64,000 nt of DNA from Medakamo hakoo (lineage: Eukaryota; Chlorophyta; Trebouxiophyceae; Coccomyxaceae), in assembly GCA_026636295.1 (NCBI GenBank), contig CP089457.1:677001-741000 (forward strand), read 5' to 3'. The notes beneath the pieces were generated by a model. That model ran no database searches, was not told where the DNA came from, and saw only the letters and a program-made list of their open reading frames with translations. The translations under genes and the position numbers were made by a program. Of the stretch, positions 18,886-27,869 are shown piece by piece (position 1 is the stretch's first letter; every line of letters starts with the position of its first letter).

Positions 18886-20767
18886 ATGCACGCTCTCAGC
18901 GCCGCTCCACCGGGCGCCCTGCTTGCCCGGCCCGGCCGGCAGGCGCGGCGCCCGCCGCAGCCTGCGGCTGCTGCCACCGGCACAGTGAAGCGCATGCACA
19001 CCCCGCCACTCCGCCACCGCCTCCCGCCCTCCCACGCCGTCCGGGCCGACGCGCCGGCCGAAGTTGTGGACGCCACAGTGCTGCAGACCATCTCCTCTGT
19101 CACAGCGGCGGCGGACGCGGCGTTGGCGGAGGCTGTCACGGCGTCGAAAGCTGCAGCTGCGGCCGCTGCGGCCGCGCCGCCGCCGAGCTCCGAGCTCAAA
19201 CAACGCGTGCTGGCCGCCGTGGAAACCGTGCAAGCTGGCTTATTGGAACGCGAGACAGAGGTGAGGAGGTCTGAGCAGTGGGATGTGGGTGACGAGAGGG
19301 TTCAGGCGGCCGGGGGCGGCGTCTCGAAACACAGCCCGGCGCATGCGAATGCGGGGCCGTCGCGCCGGGCCTTATCCATCTCGGTGCTTGGCCCTCGACC
19401 CCACACCCTCTCCCACCCCCCTCCCCTGCACACCCGCCCAGGTCCGCCTCATGCTCCTCGCCGCCCTCGCCGGCGAGCACCTCCTCTTGCTCGGCCCACC
19501 CGGCACAGCCAAATCCGAACTCTCCCGCCGCCTTGCCGCCCTCACCCGTGGCCGCTACTTCGAACGCCTGCTCACCCGTTTCTCCGTCCCCGAAGAACTC
19601 TTCGGCCCGCTGTCCATGCGCGGCCTGGAAAACGACGAGTACGTCCGCCAGGTGGAAGGCTACCTGCCCACGGCCGAAGTCGCCTTCATCGACGAAATCT
19701 TCAAAGCCAATTCCGCCATCCTGAACGCGCTGCTCACCCTGCTGAACGAGCGCCTGTTTGACAACGGCACCGCGCGGGCTGCCGTCCCCCTGCTCACCCT
19801 CGTCGGCGCGTCCAATGAACTGCCCGAATCCGAGGAGCTGGACGCCCTGTACGATCGCTTCCTGATCCGGCGCCACGTGGCGCAGGTCTCGCCCGACGCC
19901 CTGGGCCGCCTGGCCCTGCTGGCGGCGGGCGGCGGCGCCGCGTCCGCGGTGTCTGCCAGCGGGGAGCGCACGGACCGGGCTCTGACAGCCGACGCCGCCC
20001 CGACGGACGACGCCGCCGTCGTGGGCGCTGCGGCTGCCGCGTCCGCTGCCGGCCTGGAACCGCTCGCGCTGAAAGATTTCGCGGGCACGGCCGACGCCGC
20101 CATCGCCGCGGTCGGCCTCCCGCCGACTGTGGTTGACCTCCTGACGGGCCTGCGCTCCTTCCTCCAAGACAAGGCGGAGCCGCCCGTCTACGTGTCGGAC
20201 CGCCGCTTCATGAAAGCCGTCAACCTCCTCCAAGTCGCGGCGTTCGCCGACGGCCGGGACGCGGTGTCGGAGGCGGACTGCCTGCTGCTGGAGCACGTGT
20301 TTGGCCAGCGCCCGGAAGACGCGGCCAAGGTGCGGGCCTGGGTGCTGGAAGCCATGGGCTCGGACCCGGGCCTGACGCAGGCGGAGCTGGTGTTGTTGGG
20401 CCTCTTTGGCCGGGCGGTGCGGCTGTTGGACGGGGAAGGCGGCGAGGGCGGGGAAGCGGCGGAAGCGGCCGCCGACGCGGCAGAGCTCGTGGCGCTGCTC
20501 TCGGCCCGGCACGCCGCCCTCTCCACCTCCCTCGACGCCGGTTTCCCTGACCTCGCCGCGACCGTCTGGCAGTCGCCGGCTTCCGTGCGTGGCGCGGCTC
20601 AGTCCCTGACGCCCGCCCTGGAGGAAAACCGCAGCCGGGCGGCCGACTTGCTGCGCGAGGCGTCGATCGTGAAGGGCGCGCTCGAGGCCGGTGTCGGCGG
20701 CGTGCTGGAGCGCGCCCTGCCCAAACGGCACAAGCAGTACCAAAAGGGCGTGAGCGGGCGGGCTTGA
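18886..20767 (+). CDS. MoxR-family AAA ATPase, RavA type, plastid-like
   Basis: Two exons (18886-19260, 19442-20767, phase 0) encode 566 residues. An Ala/Arg/Pro-rich N-terminus of about 55 residues looks like a transit peptide. Walker A is 'LLLGPPGTAKSELSRRLA', Walker B is 'VAFIDEIFKANSAILNALLT', followed by 'LLNERLFDNG'. 'LVGASNELPESEELDALYDR' contains sensor 1 and an arginine. 'FSVPEELFGPLSMRGL' is specific to the RavA branch of MoxR ATPases. RavA-like enzymes usually work with a VWA-domain partner and act as chaperones on metal or respiratory complexes. No VWA gene is in this window. The C-terminal third is helical and ends shortly after 'LPKRHKQYQKGV'. A plastid role is inference. Confidence 0.87.
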
Positions 20768-20780
20768 GTGATGAGGCGGG

Positions 20781-20870
20781 GTGTGTGGTGTGAGTGTGTG
20801 TGTGGTGTGTGTGTTCTGGCCGTGCGTGTGCTGTGTGTGTGCGTGTGTGGAGCGTGTGTGCTTGTGTGTC
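20781..20870 (+). repeat. TG-rich simple repeat
   Basis: An imperfect GT/TG tract between the stop of the MoxR gene and the start of VPS41, which share a strand. Confidence 0.8.
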
Positions 20871-21040
20871 CGTGGGGCGGGGTGGAGGGGGTGGTCTGGG
20901 AGAGCAGGTAAAAACGAACGCGCCAAGAGCGGAAACGAATGGTTCTCACTCTCCTTTCCTGACACGGACCCTCCGAGCGGGCTTGTCCCTGTCCGTCACG
21001 CCCAGGGCGTGCTCCTAGACGGTGACGCGACTCCCGCCCA

Positions 21041-24000
21041 ATGGTGAGCGACGCTGACGTCTCTCCGGGCGACCGTGGGCCCGGAACGGAGCGTGGCGCC
21101 GACGAACACATCGGCCGCCCGCCCAGCCCGCCTCCGCCCGCGCCCGACGACCCAGCCTGGGATTTAGATGCGCCGCCTGACCTGTCCGATGTACCCCGCT
21201 TAGTCTATGAGGGCGTGGGAGGCGGAGGAGAGCAGGATGGTGGGCGGGCGCCCGCTCCGTCGCCCACACAACCATCCACCTCTGCCTTGCCCTTTCTCGC
21301 GCGTGGCGACGCCGTCTCCGCCGCCGCCGCCGCGCCTCGCTTGGCTGTCGTGGGTACAGCGGGTGGCCGCCTCCACATCTTAGACGCGGGCGGGCACGAG
21401 GTCCGGTCCGCCCGGCCGCACACAGGCGCCGTGGCGGCCGTCGCGCTGGACGGAGGTGGCGAGGTCGTGGCCTCCGTGTCGGGCAGCGCCGGCGGCAGCA
21501 GCAAAGGCTCCCTCGTCCTGACGCCGCTGGACTGCAGCAACGGTGGGTCCGACCTTGTCTTGGCCCTGCCGGCGCCCGGGACGGCCGTCGCGCTGGACCC
21601 GGCCGGCGGCGGCGGCGCCACCAGCGGCGGGTTGCTCGCCACCCCTGTCCTCGCCTCCGCCCCCCCTTCCCCCGCTTCCACCGCCTGGTGGGGCGGCGTC
21701 GCTGTGGGCCTAGCCGACGGCCGCGTCCTGACCGTGAGCCGCGGGTGGCTGGGGAGGCCAGGGCTGGCGCCGTTGGTAGAGGCTGGGCCGGGCGTGCCCG
21801 CGGCCGGGGAGGGCGCCGTCCTCGCCGCCGCCTGGTCCGGCGACGCCGCGGCGCCAGGCCCCCCTCCATCCGGCCGCCTCCTGGCCTGGGCCACGGGCTC
21901 GGCGGTCTACGTGGCGGACGTCCGGGCCCGGCGCCTGGTCGCGCGCGTGGCGTGGTGGGGCGGGCGACATGCCCCGCCCGCCGACGCCTCCCCGCCCCGG
22001 CTGGCCTGGAATTACCGGCGCCGCCACGCCCGGCCGGCGGTGCGGGAGCTGACGGTGGCTTGGGGTGCGTCCGTGCGTGTGTACGCGCTCGACGGAGGCG
22101 GCGGCGGCGGACCGCAGCCCGCCCTGGCGTTTGCGGCGGAGCTGGGCGGCGACGCCGCGGCCGCGGGCGCCGCGCACCTGCCGGGCGGAGAGGACGGGGG
22201 CGGGGCCGACGCTCTGGTCGTCCTGGCGGTCCTGCCGGATGGAAGGACAGAGGCACGCGTCCTGCCGCGGGAGGGCGGCGGCGGACCCGCGGCGGCGACG
22301 GCGCTGCCCTTTCCGGCCGTGGCGACGCCCGCGGCCGCGGTCTTCTGCGCGGCGCCGCCCGCCCGCCCGCCACCGCCGGCGGCGGCGCGCCGCCCGCCCG
22401 CGCCCGCCGCACCCGCGCACCAGCCGTCCTCCCCTGTCGCCAGCAGTGTGGCCGGTGGTAGCGTGTGGGAGTGGGGGTCGGCGGTGACGGGGCGGGGCAG
22501 CGCCGCCGCGGCCCGGTCGCGCCGCCCCTCGCTGCCGCGTCCACCGCCGCCGGACGACGACCCGGTCTTCTTGCTGTGCGCTGGGCGGGCCGGCCTCATC
22601 GCCCGCCCGCTGGCAGGCGACGCGATGGTCTCCTACCTCATCAGCGCGGGCCGCCTGGGCGACGCTGTTGCAGCGGCCCGCCTGGGCGGCTCGGGAGCGG
22701 CCGTGCGAGCGGCGGCGGCGGCGGCGTGGCTGGAAGGCGCGCTCGGCGCCGGCGCCGCCACCGCCGCCGCGGCGGCCGCGCCGCGCCTGCTGAGCAGGGG
22801 GGACGCGCGCGCCTGGGAGAGGGCGGTGCACGCCTTCGCGGCCGCGGGCGCGCTCCCCGCCCTGGCGCCGTACGTGCCGACGATGACGACGGCCGCGAAG
22901 CCAGCGCCGGCGAAGAAAGAGCGACGAGGCGCGGACGGCGCGCCGCCCCCGCCGCCGCCGCCCGAGGCCGCCCCCCTCCTGCTCCGCCCGGCGACCTACA
23001 CCATGGTCCTCCATTCCCTGCTCTTGCACCCGCGCGACCACGCCACCTTCCTGGCCCTGGTCCGGTCCTGGCCGCCCGGCGCGGTGGACGCGGCGGCGCT
23101 CGCGCCCGCGGCCGCCGCGCGTGCGAGGGCGCCCGGCGGCGCCTCCCCTCCGCTCGTCGCCGCGGCCGCCGACCTGCACGCGGCGGCGGGCGATCCGGCG
23201 GCTGCGTTGGGCGTCCTCCTCCGCGCCCGCTCCCCCGACGCCCCGGCCTTTGCCGCGGCGCACGGCCTGTTCTCGGCGGTGGTGGAGGGCACCAACGTGG
23301 CCGACCTGCTGGCGTGCGACCGCCCTGGCGCGCTGGCCTTTCTCACGACGCACTGGCGCGCCTGCCCGCCCACGCGCGTCGTCGGTGCGCTGGACGCAGC
23401 AGCTGAGGCCGCCGCTGGTGCGGGCGACACGGCGGCGGCGGCGGACGCCCGCCGGGCGCAGTGGGAGTTTCTGGACGCCCTGTTTTGGGCGGGGCACGCG
23501 TCCGCGCCCTCGCCGGACGACCCGCCGTCGCCCGCCACGGACCGCGGCCTCGCCACCCGCTTGGTGGAGTTGACGGCGGATTACGGCCGCCCCGGCGCGC
23601 TGGCGAGCCTGCTGGCCGCGTGCGCGCCGTACGACTTGGCTGCGGCGGACGCCCTGCTGAAAGGGCGGGGCGGCGGGCGCGGCGGCGCGCTGGACGGGGA
23701 GGCGGCCGTCGACCCCGACGTCGCGCGCGCCCGCGTCGTCGTCCTGGGCCGCATGGGCGCCGAGGCAGAAGCCGTGCGCGTGCTGGTGTGCGACCTGGGG
23801 GACGTGGCGGGGGCGGCGGCCTTCATCGCGCAGCGCGACGCCGCGGCCGCAGCGGCCGCGGCCGCGGCGGGCGGCGCGTCCCCTCCCCCGCGCTCCGCGC
23901 ACCTGTGGACGGACCTGGTCCACCTGGCCGTGTCCGCCGCGGCAGAAGACGGCGGGTCCGCGGTCGGCGCCCTGCTGGACGCGGCGGCGGGCGGGGGCGG

Positions 24001-24388
24001 CGTCCCCGTCGCGGCGCTCGTCGCGTCGCTCCCGCCGTCCCTCCCCGTCCCGCGCCTCGCCCCGCGCCTGGCGGCGGCGGCCCGGGACGCCCGTGCGCGC
24101 GCGGGCTTGGCGACGGCGGCGGCGGCCGTGGTCGCCCGGGACGGGGCTGGGTTGGGCAACCGGCTGTATCGTGCGGCCCGGGCGGCGGTGCCGGCGTCCG
24201 TCGTGGGCGTAGAGGAGGAGGGCGGGGGAGAGGGCGGCGGCGGTCGCAGCAAAGGCACCGGCACGGCGGCGGTGTGGGTGGGGTGGGATGGCGCCGCCGC
24301 CGCGCCGTCCACTCCCGCCGCGAGGGGGAGCAGGGGTCGCCGTGCTGCACGCGGTGGGCCCGCGCCGCTGATCGGGCGGCGGACTTGA
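21041..24388 (+). CDS. VPS41: Vacuolar sorting protein VPS41 (HOPS subunit)
   Basis: Intronless, 1115 residues. After an acidic Pro-rich start, 'PRLVYEGVGG' and the WD-like strand 'LAVVGTAGGRLHILDAGGHE' match VPS41 N-termini. A beta-propeller occupies about the first 500 residues, and an alpha-solenoid (CHCR-like, 'FLTTHWRACPPTRVV', 'LLAACAPYDLAAADALL') follows to about 1030. VPS41 is part of HOPS and the AP-3 pathway at the vacuole/late endosome. The family's C-terminal RING-H2 is absent: the last about 90 residues are Gly/Ala/Arg-rich with no cysteine ladder. The propeller is interrupted by Gly/Ala and Pro-rich insertions. The ATG is followed by GTGAGC, a good donor sequence, but the frame continues into conserved text, so no intron is proposed here. 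Confidence 0.8.
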   Translation: MVSDADVSPGDRGPGTERGADEHIGRPPSPPPPAPDDPAWDLDAPPDLSDVPRLVYEGVGGGGEQDGGRAPAPSPTQPSTSALPFLARGDAVSAAAAAPRLAVVGTAGGRLHILDAGGHEVRSARPHTGAVAAVALDGGGEVVASVSGSAGGSSKGSLVLTPLDCSNGGSDLVLALPAPGTAVALDPAGGGGATSGGLLATPVLASAPPSPASTAWWGGVAVGLADGRVLTVSRGWLGRPGLAPLVEAGPGVPAAGEGAVLAAAWSGDAAAPGPPPSGRLLAWATGSAVYVADVRARRLVARVAWWGGRHAPPADASPPRLAWNYRRRHARPAVRELTVAWGASVRVYALDGGGGGGPQPALAFAAELGGDAAAAGAAHLPGGEDGGGADALVVLAVLPDGRTEARVLPREGGGGPAAATALPFPAVATPAAAVFCAAPPARPPPPAAARRPPAPAAPAHQPSSPVASSVAGGSVWEWGSAVTGRGSAAAARSRRPSLPRPPPPDDDPVFLLCAGRAGLIARPLAGDAMVSYLISAGRLGDAVAAARLGGSGAAVRAAAAAAWLEGALGAGAATAAAAAAPRLLSRGDARAWERAVHAFAAAGALPALAPYVPTMTTAAKPAPAKKERRGADGAPPPPPPPEAAPLLLRPATYTMVLHSLLLHPRDHATFLALVRSWPPGAVDAAALAPAAAARARAPGGASPPLVAAAADLHAAAGDPAAALGVLLRARSPDAPAFAAAHGLFSAVVEGTNVADLLACDRPGALAFLTTHWRACPPTRVVGALDAAAEAAAGAGDTAAAADARRAQWEFLDALFWAGHASAPSPDDPPSPATDRGLATRLVELTADYGRPGALASLLAACAPYDLAAADALLKGRGGGRGGALDGEAAVDPDVARARVVVLGRMGAEAEAVRVLVCDLGDVAGAAAFIAQRDAAAAAAAAAAGGASPPPRSAHLWTDLVHLAVSAAAEDGGSAVGALLDAAAGGGGVPVAALVASLPPSLPVPRLAPRLAAAARDARARAGLATAAAAVVARDGAGLGNRLYRAARAAVPASVVGVEEEGGGEGGGGRSKGTGTAAVWVGWDGAAAAPSTPAARGSRGRRAARGGPAPLIGRRT

Positions 24389-24498
24389 AGAAAAGGACAA
24401 GCAAAAAAAAGCAAGACTCAGACTGCAGGGGGCTCTCCCATCCATCCAGGCAGCCAGCCCGCCCGCCCCGCTCACTCGCTCGCTCTCTTTTTCTTACG

Positions 24499-24556
24499 CA
24501 CACACACACACACACACACACACGCACGCACACACGCACGCACTCTCTCTCTCTCT
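24499..24556 (+). repeat. CA then CT microsatellite
   Basis: About 12 CA units pass into CGCA repeats and then (CT)n, reaching the stop codon of the minus-strand phosphatase gene at 24555-24557. Confidence 0.85.
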
Positions 24557-26148
24557 AAGCAAAAGCCAGCGCGCCGGTCTCGGCCGCTTTGGGAGGCGGG
24601 CTCACGGCCGCGTGCGCGGCCTCGATGTCGCCGGACGACAAAAACTCCGCCACGAGCGCGAGCGAGCCTTTGCCAATCCCTTTCAGGCCTTTCACCTCCT
24701 TTTCGGACGTGATGGGCGCCGTCAGGGACTCCAGGACGCTGGCCGCGTTCTGCAGGGCCCGCGCCGAAAAGCCTTCCTTCTTGGACGCGACCGCGCGGAA
24801 CAGGGCGGCCAAGCGCGCGTTGGGGCCGCCGCCGCCGGTGACGCCGCCGCCGCCGCCGCCGCCCACCGTCGCAGCGCCCGCGCCGCCCTCGCCGCCGTCA
24901 CCACCCCCGCCGCCGCGGTTGTTGAAGTCTTCCAGACTCTCGGCGGGGCCAAAAACGTCTTCCGGCGTGCGGAAGTCTTCAAACCCCGCCGCAGCAGCAA
25001 ACTCACGGTCAGAGGCTGAGAAGTCGGGCGCGCCGGGCGTGGCGGTGTTTTCGCCCGCACCCCGCCCCGCCGCGTCGCCGCAGTAGAAGGAGGCGGCCAG
25101 GTCGATGGGCGGGGCGGCGGGCGGCCGCGTCGGGTCGCGCTCCAGCGACGCGCCGCCGGCGGTGTAGAAGGACCACATGCCCACCCCCGGCTTGCGCGCG
25201 GGGCTGCCGTCCTTGGCGTTGGCCGTCGCGAACACGAGCGTCAGCGGCACGCCAGCGGCGGCCACGGCCGCGTCGGCGATGGCCGTCATTTTGGAGGCGT
25301 TGGCGCCGGCGTGCGCCGTGCGGATGGTGCCCTGGTTGCTGTTGGGATGGGCGGGCGGGTGGGGAGGGAGGGGTGGTGTGAGGGCGCGCCGCGCCGCCCC
25401 GCAGACGCACGTGCAAGCTTTCCTCTCCTCACTCCCCTTTCGCCTGTGTCACCAGCGCGCGCACCTCAAGACGACGACCTCGTACCCTTCCTCCACCAGC
25501 GCTTTCAGCTTGTCGGGCACGGCCGGGTTGAAGAACCGCCAGTCCGTGTGGTTGACCGGCCCAAACTTGCCGTCGGCCGAGAGGCGGGGCAAAATGAGCG
25601 TGCCGTCCTGGGGGGGATGGGATGTGTGGAGTGGAGGGTTGGGGTTGAGGGCGGGCGGCCGAGGCCGAGCGGGGTGGAAAGAGAACAAACACCCACGCTT
25701 TCCTCCCGGTGCACCCCACCCCCACCCCTCGGTCTCACCATGTCAAAGGCGGCCACCTTGCCCGAGTAGGCGGGCGTGCCGTACCGCCTGTGGAGAGGGA
25801 TGGTTTGGGCGCGTGAGTGAAGGCGGGGAGCGCGCGGCGCGGAGGGGTGCATTGGCTTGTTGACCGCCCGACAATCGGAAAAAAAGCAAAGGGCGCGCAC
25901 TTGTACATGATGTACGGCCACCCGGCCGTGTGCAGGGAGTGCCAGCCCTCGGAGATGGGCGGGGCCACCACCTTCTGTTTGGGGGCCTCCTCCTTCTTGT
26001 GCGCCTTCTTCGCGGGTTCGGCCTTTTGTTTCTTCACCGGCGCCGGTTTCTTGCGCGGGCGGTCGTCCTCGGACGACTCGGACGCGCTGGGGCTGGTGTC
26101 CTCGACCTTGTGCTTGGCTTTCAGGGCGGAGGCGCGTTTGGGCGGCAT
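24555..26148 (-). CDS. DNA 3'-phosphatase (PNKP/ZDP type) fused to a pol-beta-like HhH domain
   Basis: Four exons (25901-26148, 25739-25787, 25465-25607, 24555-25338) encode 407 residues. A Lys-rich N-terminus ('KKPAPVKKQKAEPAKKAHKK') suggests nuclear import. The HAD phosphatase begins 'KVAAFDMDGTLILPRLSADG' (nucleophile DxDGT). It then has 'FFNPAVPDKLKALVEEGYEV', 'SNQGTI', 'RKPGVGMWSFY' and 'SFYCGDAAGR', all typical of polynucleotide 3'-phosphatases of break repair. There is no FHA domain and no kinase P-loop, as in plant ZDP, but the PARP-type zinc fingers of ZDP are also missing. After a Gly linker, the last about 90 residues ('FSARALQNAASVLESL', 'KEVKGLKGIGKGSLALVAEF') match the DNA polymerase beta N-terminal helix-hairpin-helix. 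An in-frame ATG at 26211 would add 21 Arg/Ala/Val-rich residues. Confidence 0.85.
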
Positions 26149-26241
26149 GTCGGCAGTGAAGAGGACGCGGACGAGGGCGCGAGCGACCTGCACACGGGCC
26201 GCGAGCAGCATGGAACGGCGGTGTGAAAGGAGACGGGGGGC

Positions 26242-26257
26242 GGGGGGGGGGGGGGGG
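26242..26257 (+). repeat. G16 homopolymer upstream of the phosphatase gene
   Basis: Sixteen G on the plus strand, in the presumed 5' flank or leader of the minus-strand phosphatase gene. Confidence 0.85.
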
Positions 26258-26359
26258 AGACGAAAAAAAAAAACGACGGGGACCCCCCACGCCCTGCTAC
26301 AACCGAACACAAGAAAACGGACGCACACCGCACGCCCCTCTCTCCGCCCCTCTCAACTC

Positions 26360-26762
26360 TCAGTCCTGCGCCGCCCCGCCAAAGCGGCTCGGCGTGTCCA
26401 CGGAGCCCAACAGCCACACGCCGCTGTAGACGGTCAGCGCCAGGATGGCGACCAGGATGGCGCCTTCCAGCAGTTTGACCTGGGTCAGGCACCGGGCGTC
26501 GCATTCCGAGGTGCGCTGTTGGTGGGTGGTGGTGGTGGTGGTGGTGGCGGGTGGTGGCGCTCGTGAGCGTTGAGGGGAGCAGCGCGGCAGGGGCTGGATG
26601 GAGAAGGGCAGGGCGGGTGGAAACGCCGATGGTCATCAGCCAAAAACGTTTGCGTGTCCATCCCCCTTTCCGTCTTCTCACCTGGGCCGCCACGGCCTGG
26701 GACAGGGCCAGCAGGCACGCTGCCTGCGCACCGGCGCGGGCGCGGACCAGGAGGGATGGCAT
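26360..26762 (-). CDS. 78-residue single-pass membrane protein, function unknown
   Basis: Two short exons (26682-26762, 26360-26515, phase 0) encode 78 residues. Residues 1-27 look like a cleavable signal peptide or signal anchor ('[20 protein letters not shown]'). Exon 2 starts with two cysteines ('[11 protein letters not shown]'), then a transmembrane helix ('[20 protein letters not shown]') and a tail '[17 protein letters not shown]'. Donor (CAG/GTGAG) and acceptor (CAACAG) are good. The 'SVDTPSRF' tail looks conserved and suggests a small type I membrane protein of the secretory pathway, but I cannot name the family. The start lies only 100 bp from the divergent Nudix gene. Confidence 0.6.
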
Positions 26763-26862
26763 GTCTGTTTGGGAGGGAGGAAGAGAAAAACGTCGCTGTG
26801 TGCGTCGAAGCATCGGTTATATCATTTCCGCCTTTCTCTCGCTCTGGCCACGCACACCGAAG

Positions 26863-27489
26863 ATGCTGCGCCTGGCCTCCGCCGCCAGGCTCGCTCGCAC
26901 GGTGGACGTGCGGCGGCGCCACCAGCGCACAATCGTCGCCGCAGCAGCCGGCTCGGCGGCGCTCCCGTACCCGCGCGCGGCCGTCGCCGCGCTCGCCCTG
27001 CGCCCGGCCGGCGCGTCCGGCCCCGAAGTCCTGCTCGTCCGGCGGGGCGCCCCGCCCCACGCGGGCGCCTGGTCGTACCCCGGTGGCAGCTTGGAGTTGG
27101 GCGAGACAATACTGGCGGGCGCGGCGCGTGAGTTGAAGGAAGAGACGGGCGTGAGCTTTCTCCAGGCAGCGGCGGCCGGGCGCGGCCGCGGCCGCGCGCT
27201 CGCCGCCGCCGGCCCGGTCGCTTTCACGGCCTCCGACGCCATCGAGCGCGACCCGTCCAGTGGCGGCCTCGCCTTCCACTACGCCATTGTGCAGGTCGCG
27301 GGCCTGGCGGGCGAGGGCGCGGACAGGGCGGCCGCGAGCGACGACGCAGCTGCCGTGGCGTGGGCGCGCCTGGCGGACGTCGCGGCTGGCAGGGGCCCGC
27401 CCGGCGGCCCGCTGACGCCCGGGTGCGCCGGCGTCGCGTCAGAAGCGCTGGCGCGATTCGGTGCGGAGTTCGTGGGGCAGGAGGCATGA
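26863..27489 (+). CDS. Nudix hydrolase
   Basis: Intronless, 208 residues. A Nudix box is complete, G-x5-E-x7-R-E-x2-E-E-x-G-V: '[20 protein letters not shown]' continued by 'ETGV'. The N-terminal about 35 residues ('[20 protein letters not shown]') are basic and look like a mitochondrial or plastid presequence. The fold begins with '[13 protein letters not shown]' and includes the typical strand '[10 protein letters not shown]'. The enzyme should cleave a nucleoside diphosphate linked to another group; the substrate cannot be told from the box alone. It is divergent from the 78-residue membrane protein and convergent with the chlorophyllase-like gene, with 107 bp between stops. Confidence 0.87.
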   Translation: MLRLASAARLARTVDVRRRHQRTIVAAAAGSAALPYPRAAVAALALRPAGASGPEVLLVRRGAPPHAGAWSYPGGSLELGETILAGAARELKEETGVSFLQAAAAGRGRGRALAAAGPVAFTASDAIERDPSSGGLAFHYAIVQVAGLAGEGADRAAASDDAAAVAWARLADVAAGRGPPGGPLTPGCAGVASEALARFGAEFVGQEA

Positions 27490-27573
27490 GCACAAGGCGG
27501 GGAGGGGGAGGCGCAGTCCCCCCCCCGCGCCCGTATAGTTTTTGCAACAGGACAGGATGCCGCGGGCTGTGTG

Positions 27574-27589
27574 CCCCCCCCCCCCCCCC
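27574..27589 (+). repeat. C16 homopolymer between convergent genes
   Basis: Sixteen C between the Nudix stop and the chlorophyllase stop, in the shared 3' region. Confidence 0.85.
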
Positions 27590-27596
27590 TTTCTCC

Positions 27597-27826
27597 TCAG
27601 GCCTCCGCCGCCGCGGCGGCCGGCCCGTCCCCGCTCCCCACCACCCCACCGGGCCCGGCGGCCCGCTGGAACGGCACGACGTTCCCGGCCGGTCCGCCGG
27701 GCACGCCCCCACCACCCCCACCCCGCCCGCCTGGCTTGACGCCAAACTGCCAGGCGCCGGGGCGGGCGGCCGCCTCGGCCCGGGCCCAGGCCAAGAAGTC
27801 GGCGACCAAGCGGCGCACGCCAGAGA

Positions 27827-27869
<43 letters not shown>

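Noticed and set aside
21041-21060. A fourth ATG-only exon at VPS41 (ATG followed by GTGAGC)
   Set aside because: The frame reads on into 'PRLVYEG' and the propeller, which are family-like, and no acceptor in the right phase precedes them.
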